Shown here: piece after piece, positions 1 to 4,055 of the stretch
How positions within the stretch are numbered: position 1 is the first letter of the stretch
Layout: the number at the start of each line of letters is the position of its first letter
Assembly (NCBI GenBank): GCA_937988745.1
Contig: CALKAR010000045.1
Location: 1 to 8,555, forward strand
DNA length: 8,555 bases
Direction of reading: 5' to 3'
Source: an uncultured Peptococcaceae bacterium
GTDB lineage: Bacteria; Bacillota; Limnochordia; Darwinibacteriales; Darwinibacteriaceae
Notes under the pieces: generated by a model
Told to the model about the DNA's origin: nothing
What the model saw: only the letters and a program-made list of their open reading frames with translations
The model's database searches: none
Program-made: the position numbers and the translations under genes

Positions 1-96
1 GCGTCTGTTCTAGAGGTTAATACAGCGCCGGGTTTGTGCAACCAAACCGCTGAAATTTATGCTAACAAGTTAGTTAATTACTTTAACAAGGAGTAA
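1..96 (+). CDS. C-terminal end of a probable ATP-grasp ligase (5' part outside window)
   Basis: An open frame enters from the left edge and ends with TAA at 94-96, leaving 31 residues. Near its start is LEVNTAPGL. This resembles the C-terminal metal-binding strand of ATP-grasp enzymes (RimK and D-Ala-D-Ala ligase type), where the E and N of ExN bind Mg-ATP and PGL follows. ATP-grasp enzymes join a carboxylate to an amine through an acyl-phosphate. Phage members have been proposed to make peptide tags or amide-linked modifications. The next gene starts 3 nt after the stop, and its Shine-Dalgarno (AAGGAG, 88-93) lies inside this frame, so the two are cotranscribed. Only the last strand and a short helix are visible, so substrate and subfamily cannot be given. 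The assignment rests on one motif. Confidence 0.5.
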   Translation, partial: ASVLEVNTAPGLCNQTAEIYANKLVNYFNKE

Positions 97-99
97 GAT

Positions 100-1182
100 A
101 TGTTTCAGGATTTAGTTCAGAGAGCTTTAGATAGACCTGTAAGTAAGACGTTCTTGTATCGGGAAATAAATCCCCACGAGTGGGTACCTGGAATGATTAA
201 GTATCTGTATTGGGAGTATCAGAACGAGCTTAACGCAGCAGTTGCTCTTTGCCGTGCTCCGGATCTCGATTCGGGTGAGCCACTAGATCTCCTAGAGTGC
301 GCTGAACGTATGTATAGATTCACACGAGCAAAAAAGGAGTACGTAATCTCTGGCGGAGAGTTCATGTTATCTGAATATCATGTGAGAGCTGCTTCTATCG
401 TACCGCTTGGTGTCCGCATAAGACGTGCATCCGATGCTGAGTGGGCTAGACTAAAGAGACGGTTGTCTGGTAATAGGAGTGTGGGTATAGGGCTGCGCAT
501 GGACGCAATGGAGGGTGATGCCCGTGCCAGTATTATGCACTCACCATCATTCCTAGAAAAAGATACTGACTATTTGCACGACTCCTCTGTGCAGGTTATC
601 AGTAGATCGGTTGGAGAATTAGCTAATGAGCTATCCGCTAGCCTTGGGGGCAATGTTCGTACTAGAATCCAGCAAGTAGGGTTTGTTGGATTTACTGACG
701 GACTAGAGATAGCTGTTAGAGCATTAGCCAGAGGTGTAGGAGTCAACCTACCGCACCGAGCTCCCGATATAAATAATGCAGCAAACTTACAAGCGGCTCT
801 TTTCTCGCGAACTGTGACACAAAGATTTAATCGTGAAATGGATAGCGACCTTGTCGAGGTGAACCTCGGTGATTTCCCCGCTATGGCAGATCAGGGCTAT
901 ATTCAAGCAATGGAATGGGCGGCGTCGTTTGAGGCAATGAGGCAGGGTGCAGATAGTTCTAATCTAGAGCGAACTAGACAAATGGTTGCGGAGTCACCGC
1001 TTCGCCAAGTAGGTGACCTAGACATCTCTCTTGATGCCCATGGAAACATTAGTATTAAGTCTAATGTGTACGGGCTAGATGTTACAAGGTCTAGTCCTGC
1101 TAGGGCAGTTAGTTCAGCGCAGGTTATTCTAAATCAAATATTAACTGGATCATTAGGTGGTGCAAATGAAGTGCGAGTATAA
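100..1182 (+). CDS. Conserved-looking phage protein of unknown function, 360 aa
   Basis: I do not recognise this protein. It starts at ATG 100 with AAGGAG six bases upstream and is a soluble protein of 360 residues without signal peptide or membrane segment. The N-terminal third is charged and aromatic-rich (around residues 18-45, then a helical stretch with many Arg/Lys at 70-125). Residues 175-260 look helical and Ala-rich with repeated RALARG-like segments. The C-terminal 60 residues alternate like beta strands (LDISLDAHGNISIKS) followed by a helix. No catalytic motif stands out. It lies 3 nt behind a probable ATP-grasp ligase, so it may be the substrate, partner or accessory protein of that enzyme; this is inference from position only. 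Its last 17 nt overlap the next small gene. Codon use (many CTA, AGA, AGG) matches the rest of the window, so it is not a recent insertion. Confidence 0.85.
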   Translation: MFQDLVQRALDRPVSKTFLYREINPHEWVPGMIKYLYWEYQNELNAAVALCRAPDLDSGEPLDLLECAERMYRFTRAKKEYVISGGEFMLSEYHVRAASIVPLGVRIRRASDAEWARLKRRLSGNRSVGIGLRMDAMEGDARASIMHSPSFLEKDTDYLHDSSVQVISRSVGELANELSASLGGNVRTRIQQVGFVGFTDGLEIAVRALARGVGVNLPHRAPDINNAANLQAALFSRTVTQRFNREMDSDLVEVNLGDFPAMADQGYIQAMEWAASFEAMRQGADSSNLERTRQMVAESPLRQVGDLDISLDAHGNISIKSNVYGLDVTRSSPARAVSSAQVILNQILTGSLGGANEVRV

Positions 1183-1333
1183 AGAGCTGATGGAAAACCG
1201 GCCAGCTAACCAAGCCACTGAAGTGGACGAGCTGAGAGAGTCTACACGAATCATCAAGGGTGTTGTCGACGAAGAGGATGACCACCTGCTGTATGTGTTA
1301 GAGGGAGAGGACGATGAGTGGATTGACCGATAA
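1166..1333 (+). CDS. Small acidic protein, 55 aa, unknown function
   Basis: ATG at 1166 is preceded by AGGTGG (1155-1160) and overlaps the end of the 360-residue gene by 17 nt in another frame. This is typical translational coupling in a packed phage operon. The 55 residues contain 18 Asp/Glu against 7 Lys/Arg, with an acidic cluster VDEEDDH in the middle and another near the end. There are no Cys pairs, membrane segment or recognisable domain. It is likely a small soluble accessory protein. Acidic phage mini-proteins sometimes act as DNA mimics or bind host enzymes, but nothing here proves that. Its reality rests on the good ribosome site, the overlap and the lack of any other gene in this interval. 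Confidence 0.6.
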   Translation: MKCEYKELMENRPANQATEVDELRESTRIIKGVVDEEDDHLLYVLEGEDDEWIDR

Positions 1334-1340
1334 GGAGTTC

Positions 1341-1352
1341 TTGTAATTACAA
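1341..1352. repeat. Perfect 12-bp palindrome between two small genes
   Basis: TTGTAATTACAA reads the same on both strands. It sits in the gap between the stop of the acidic 55-residue gene and the start of the Cys-rich gene. Its half site TTGTAA is the same as in the repeats at 3052-3119. It could be an operator for a dimeric regulator or a chance AT-rich palindrome. No convincing promoter accompanies it. Confidence 0.35.
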
Positions 1353-1389
1353 TAATGTTATGTGCATATGTGTTCTACGGGGAGAGTGT

Positions 1390-1596
1390 ATGGACTTATA
1401 CAAGCTGTTGCAAAGGTACCCAGACAATGACTATGCTCGCAAGCGCTACCGTAAGAAACATAAGGTAAGGGCTCGCCGGGAATCTAGGGCACGGCTCAAG
1501 TCTAAAGGAATTGAGTATGGGTGTAGTGTTCGTTGTGTTGGTTGTGGGTTGCGGTATGATGATTGTGTCTGCGATTATCTACGCATCGTTGGCTAA
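1390..1596 (+). CDS. Small basic Cys-rich protein, 68 aa, possible zinc-binding nucleic-acid binder
   Basis: The start is placed at ATG 1390, which has GGGGAG about six bases upstream. An in-frame ATG at 1360 would add ten residues but has no ribosome site. The 68 residues carry 19 Lys/Arg, most of them in a dense basic stretch at residues 16-39. A C-terminal Cys cluster follows: C45, C49, C52, C59 and C61, spaced C-x3-C-x2-C-x6-C-x-C. A basic helix followed by closely spaced Cys suggests a small zinc-stabilised DNA- or RNA-binding protein. The spacing does not match a zinc finger family I can name. It sits among other mini-genes before thyX and probably shares their transcript. Confidence 0.65.
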   Translation: MDLYKLLQRYPDNDYARKRYRKKHKVRARRESRARLKSKGIEYGCSVRCVGCGLRYDDCVCDYLRIVG

Positions 1597-1626
1597 TATT
1601 ATAAGAAGCTTATATGGAAGTGTGTG

Positions 1627-1689
1627 ATGAAAGACATTGTAACTGTATTTATATTGTTGTTGGTAATAATGTGTCTATGGAGATGGTAG
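1627..1689 (+). CDS. Putative 20-residue single-pass membrane peptide
   Basis: A 20-codon frame from ATG 1627 encodes a short charged start (MKD) followed by about 15 strongly hydrophobic residues (VFILLLVIMCLW) and an RW end. This is a minimal inner-membrane span. A weak GGAAG lies six bases upstream. Its stop TAG (1687-1689) directly touches the ATG (1690) of the next small gene, as in coupled phage genes, which supports it. A 29-codon frame from ATG 1614 in another phase covers the same DNA but encodes no recognisable feature. Very short phage membrane peptides may affect lysis timing or host membrane proteins; function here is unknown. Such short frames can arise by chance, so confidence is moderate. 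Confidence 0.42.
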   Translation: MKDIVTVFILLLVIMCLWRW

Positions 1690-1848
1690 ATGGGACTACA
1701 TAATATGGACGACGACTATGAAGTGGAGCTCCTAGATGAGGAGTTCGACGACTCAGCGGATTACGACCAGTTCATTGAAAATATCTGTTACAATCAGTGG
1801 GTTAATAATGGTGCTGAAGACGAGGAGAATATGTATGACGGATACTAA
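1690..1848 (+). CDS. Highly acidic mini-protein, 52 aa, no Lys or Arg
   Basis: The start ATG 1690 has TGGAGATGG upstream (GGAG 1679-1682, seven bases away) and directly follows the stop of the membrane peptide. A second in-frame ATG at 1705 lacks a ribosome site. The 52 residues include 10 Asp and 8 Glu and contain no Lys or Arg, only one His, giving a net charge near -18. Acidic runs (residues 7-26 and 43-50) flank a more neutral aromatic middle (FIENICYNQWV). The composition resembles DNA-mimic or polymerase-binding phage proteins in general character only; I see no sequence family. The last 14 nt overlap the thyX start, whose Shine-Dalgarno lies inside this gene, so the two are translationally coupled. 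Confidence 0.6.
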   Translation: MGLHNMDDDYEVELLDEEFDDSADYDQFIENICYNQWVNNGAEDEENMYDGY

Positions 1849-2878
1849 TTTGGTTAGTGTGAAACGAGTGGTGTACGATGATGCGGATGTTCATGTGGTT
1901 AACGCTGCGCGTATATCCTTTGCTAAGAAGGTGGACAAGTTTAGAGATGCGGATAAGGGTCTACTTAATTTCTTGGCACGGCATAATCACTGGACGCCAT
2001 TTGCACACGTACGTATCGGTGCTCGTACCCGTTCGTCTGCTGTGGTAGAGCGTGTGATGGGAGGCAATGACTACAGTGATAGATTAAAGTCCGCAGGGTT
2101 TGTTAGTGTTAAGGACGGTGAGTTCTACTACATCTCAGGGTCTCTATATGGATGGTTGCAACTCGTTGATAAGTATCATAAAAAGGGTACGGCAGTCACT
2201 AACGCAGAGAGGCGCATGTACACCGAGATACTAGGTATGCTATACAGTATAGCACCGAACTCTTTCGACGCTTGGTTTGGTGAAGGAGGCAATCCTGTAG
2301 TATCTTACGAAAACTCTCACAAGTATTCGCTGTCCTACGTGGAAGACCATAACTTACCACGTGAAATTCAGTCACTTACAGTGCACTGCAAGATGCCTGT
2401 GCCTATTGCTAGGCAGGTCTTTAAGAGTAATCATTTAACAATTGTTTACAATGAGATTAGTCGACGATACGTAGCTCTTTGGCCAGCAATTAAACCAATC
2501 TATCAGTGGAGACGTGCAGCTACGGACGCTAAACAAGGCTCTAGCGGGGCGCTTGGTAAGGTCCGCGCATGGTTGGCCAGTAGACTGTACAACGGCCTCT
2601 GTAGGGCTGCTCTCGTGCGTTACAAGTTGCTCTTGATGCTGGGCGTTGCTCCTGAGCAGGCTAGGTTCGTATTACCACAGGGTATGGAGGTTGAGTTTTA
2701 CATGACTGCTGTGGTACAGGACTTTGAACGTGTTGTTGAGCTGAGGTCTGACCCTACAGCACAGGGTGAAGTACAGGTGTTCGCAGAAGAGCTGCTCAAA
2801 GCACTTCAAGAACACAGAGATTACAACAACTTTACTAAAACTGTTGACAGTATAGATAATGTAATAAATAATAATTAA
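1835..2878 (+). CDS. thyX: FAD-dependent thymidylate synthase (ThyX), long phage form
   Basis: ThyX makes dTMP from dUMP using methylene-tetrahydrofolate, NADPH and FAD, supplying thymine for phage replication. The start is ATG 1835, with GAGGAG seven bases upstream; longer upstream readings in the same frame lack a ribosome site. Visible family features are the N-terminal AARISFA strand (24-30), LARHNHWTPFAH (47-58), and the signature RQVFK...YNEISRRY (193-212), where N206, E207, S209, R211 and Y212 fit the NExSxRY part. The helix GVAPEQARFVLP (270-281) and ELRSDPTAQGE (302-312) follow, with R304 a candidate dUMP-activating Arg. The first part of the signature is RQ..K, not RHR, as I recall for some phage ThyX proteins such as that of roseophage SIO1. 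The protein has 347 residues against about 220-250 usually. The extra length lies mainly between H58 and R193, where roughly 110 residues are inserted. A tandem hairpin pair follows the gene. Confidence 0.9.
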   Translation: MTDTNLVSVKRVVYDDADVHVVNAARISFAKKVDKFRDADKGLLNFLARHNHWTPFAHVRIGARTRSSAVVERVMGGNDYSDRLKSAGFVSVKDGEFYYISGSLYGWLQLVDKYHKKGTAVTNAERRMYTEILGMLYSIAPNSFDAWFGEGGNPVVSYENSHKYSLSYVEDHNLPREIQSLTVHCKMPVPIARQVFKSNHLTIVYNEISRRYVALWPAIKPIYQWRRAATDAKQGSSGALGKVRAWLASRLYNGLCRAALVRYKLLLMLGVAPEQARFVLPQGMEVEFYMTAVVQDFERVVELRSDPTAQGEVQVFAEELLKALQEHRDYNNFTKTVDSIDNVINNN

Positions 2879-2885
2879 TAATATA

Positions 2886-2911
2886 AGGTAAACATTTTAA
2901 GATGTTTACCT
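2886..2911 (+). terminator. Hairpin 1 downstream of thyX
   Basis: AGGTAAACAT (2886-2895) and ATGTTTACCT (2902-2911) form a perfect 10-bp stem with a six-base loop TTTAAG, starting 7 nt after the thyX stop. The downstream sequence is alternating TA, not a T run, so it is a weak intrinsic terminator on its own. It may act with the next hairpin or protect the 3' end of the transcript. Confidence 0.6.
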
Positions 2912-3022
2912 ATATATATATTATAATATATTATATATAAAGATAAATCATTTAGAGATGATTTATCTTTTATTATATTATAATTATTATATACTATATA
3001 TTATATATAATATTATTATAAC
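2911..3022. other. Extreme A/T tract, candidate DNA-unwinding region
   Basis: Apart from the hairpin at 2939-2970, this stretch is almost only A and T: 2911-2938 has no G or C, and 2971-3022 has only two C. It contains many TATATTA/TATAATAT units. It lies between converging signals (thyX hairpins on the left, repeats and promoter on the right), immediately before the primase, helicase and polymerase genes. Such a tract melts easily and would suit a replication origin. It may instead be merely a non-coding spacer. Together with 3023-3179 it makes up the only gene-free stretch of about 300 nt in the window. Confidence 0.45.
2939..2970 (+). terminator. Hairpin 2, likely intrinsic terminator
   Basis: AAAGATAAATCAT (2939-2951) pairs perfectly with ATGATTTATCTTT (2958-2970) over 13 bp with the loop TTAGAG. 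The stem end and following bases give CTTTTATTATATT, a T-rich tail fitting intrinsic termination on the + strand. The stem is A/T-rich, which weakens it, but it is in tandem with the hairpin at 2886-2911. The pair separates the thyX transcript from the replication operon. Confidence 0.65.
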
Positions 3023-3051
3023 ATACTTTGTGTAAATTGTCAAGTGGTATT

Positions 3052-3119
3052 TTGTAAACAATTGTAAAAGGTGTCGTGCACAATAAGTGATGTGCAAATC
3101 TTTTACAAACAATTTACAA
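3052..3119. repeat. Inverted array of TTGTAAA-type sites upstream of the replication promoter
   Basis: Two + strand copies, TTGTAAA (3052-3058) and TTGTAAAAG (3062-3070), face two inverted copies, CTTTTACAA (3100-3108) and TTTACAA (3113-3119). Symmetry is centred near 3085. Spacers between sites of each pair are 3 and 4 nt. The outermost right copy ends 7 nt before the -35 box. The central 29 nt hold GTGCAC (3076-3081) and GTGCA (3092-3096). The layout fits binding sites for a dimeric regulator or iteron-like origin sites. As a single strand it could also fold into a 9-bp plus 7-bp interrupted stem. Confidence 0.55.
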
Positions 3120-3126
3120 TTCCCTA

Positions 3127-3155
3127 TTGACATCGCTAACATTTTGTGGTATAGT
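3127..3155 (+). promoter_or_regulatory. Strong sigma70-type promoter of the replication operon
   Basis: The -35 box TTGACA (3127-3132) is a perfect consensus match. A 17-nt spacer and the -10 box TATAGT (3150-3155) follow, with TG at 3147-3148 giving an extended -10. Transcription should start near 3161-3164, only about 16-19 nt before the GTG of the primase gene, giving a very short leader. All genes downstream to the window end follow without another clear promoter or terminator. This means host RNA polymerase holoenzyme can read the operon, unless it is repressed through the flanking dyads. Confidence 0.8.
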
Positions 3156-3168
3156 ACTGCTCGTACTA
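3152..3168. promoter_or_regulatory. Operator-like dyad overlapping the -10 box and transcription start
   Basis: TAGTAC (3152-3157) and GTACTA (3163-3168) are perfect inverted arms separated by TGCTC. The left arm overlaps the last four bases of the -10 box and the dyad spans the predicted start. A protein bound here would block RNA polymerase. It is not a leader hairpin, because the left arm lies before the expected transcription start. Confidence 0.5.
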
Positions 3169-3179
3169 GGGAGGTGAGG

Positions 3180-4055
3180 GTGAATAACAAAGAGCTTAAG
3201 GAGTACGTAGCTATAATTGCTAGCTCCATGAAAGAAGGTGAATCGCTTCGTACTCACTGCGTATCATGCAACCCCAGCAGCGGTGAGAAGTCGCTTAGCG
3301 TATCAAAGGTTGATGGGGCTATACTGTATAACTGCTTCCGTGCAACGTGTGGTGTTCGAGGAGTAGTTAACTCTCGTGGGACTTGGGATGATTTGATAGC
3401 GAGAACATCTAGCGATGGTGATGACCAGATGGAGGAGGTGTATCACCTAAGCCAAGAGTCTCGATACAACGATGATGTTACGAAGCGGATTAACAAGGCA
3501 TTCAATCTTAGTCCATCACGCACATTCTCCACAGACATACGAACAGGGCGTGTAGTGTTCCCTAACTATTCACCATCAGGTGAGGTGAGAGGTGTTACAT
3601 TGCGTCGATACGGGGAAGGACTAGGAGGTGTTACAGGGTCAAAGGTTATATTCAAGCCAACACAGGGATATTGTGGTAAGGAGCGCCGTCCATCGTGGTA
3701 CTCACTGAATCGGAATGGTGTGCGTAACACAGAGTTACCACTGTTCATTGTAGAAGACCCTGTATCAGCCATGAGGTTGGCCGACACTGGGGCTGTTAAC
3801 GCGGCAGCTCTGATGGGGGTGTACTTAACATCAAGCGGGTTAGATGAGTTATTGGATACATACGAGCCGCACAAGTCTGGCAATATTATTATCTGCTTAG
3901 ATAATGACGTGCCAGAACTAGCTGCACGACTGCGGCGCAACTTGTTGGGGCTATACTCTGCCACCAGTGTATCCATCAGGGTTCCCAAAGATGACCCCAA
4001 GGATCTAACCGAGGACGAACTACTGTTACTTATAGGAGGATCATCACTTGGCTGA
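3180..4055 (+). CDS. DNA primase, zinc-finger plus Toprim, without helicase domain
   Basis: The protein makes RNA primers for lagging-strand synthesis. I choose GTG 3180 as start: an almost ideal GGAGGTGA (3170-3177) precedes it, and the longer reading from ATG 3087 would begin upstream of the promoter. The 291 residues begin with a helix, then a zinc-binding region C27-x2-C30...C52-x4-C57, as in T7 gp4-type primases. A RNA-polymerase-like region with basic residues lies at 100-180. The Toprim fold follows, with FIVEDPVSAMR (189-199; acidic E192/D193), CLDNDV (239-244; D241 and D243) and DDPKD (271-275). In T7 this module is fused to the helicase. Here the protein stops at 4055, and the helicase begins in another frame 8 nt before that stop, so the two proteins probably interact after separate translation. 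Confidence 0.85.
   Translation: MNNKELKEYVAIIASSMKEGESLRTHCVSCNPSSGEKSLSVSKVDGAILYNCFRATCGVRGVVNSRGTWDDLIARTSSDGDDQMEEVYHLSQESRYNDDVTKRINKAFNLSPSRTFSTDIRTGRVVFPNYSPSGEVRGVTLRRYGEGLGGVTGSKVIFKPTQGYCGKERRPSWYSLNRNGVRNTELPLFIVEDPVSAMRLADTGAVNAAALMGVYLTSSGLDELLDTYEPHKSGNIIICLDNDVPELAARLRRNLLGLYSATSVSIRVPKDDPKDLTEDELLLLIGGSSLG

Noticed and set aside
1360..1389. Upstream ATG for the Cys-rich 68-residue protein
   Set aside because: No Shine-Dalgarno precedes 1360, while 1390 has GGGGAG. The ten extra residues cannot be excluded but are less likely.
1736..1834. Upstream extension of thyX by 33 codons
   Set aside because: It overlaps the acidic 52-residue gene, lacks a ribosome site and reads unlike ThyX. 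ATG 1835 has GAGGAG at proper distance.
2911..3022. Minor TATAAT-like boxes in the A/T tract as promoters
   Set aside because: Such boxes appear by chance in pure A/T DNA, and no matching -35 box was seen at 16-18 nt distance.
3087..3179. Upstream in-frame ATG extension of the primase
   Set aside because: It starts before the -35 box and would include the promoter as coding sequence. The GTG at 3180 has an ideal Shine-Dalgarno.
2987..3229. 80-codon frame on the minus strand across the intergenic region
   Set aside because: It runs through the A/T tract, repeats, promoter and primase start. Its composition is low-complexity Ile/Tyr/Leu, and it would be the only gene on the minus strand.
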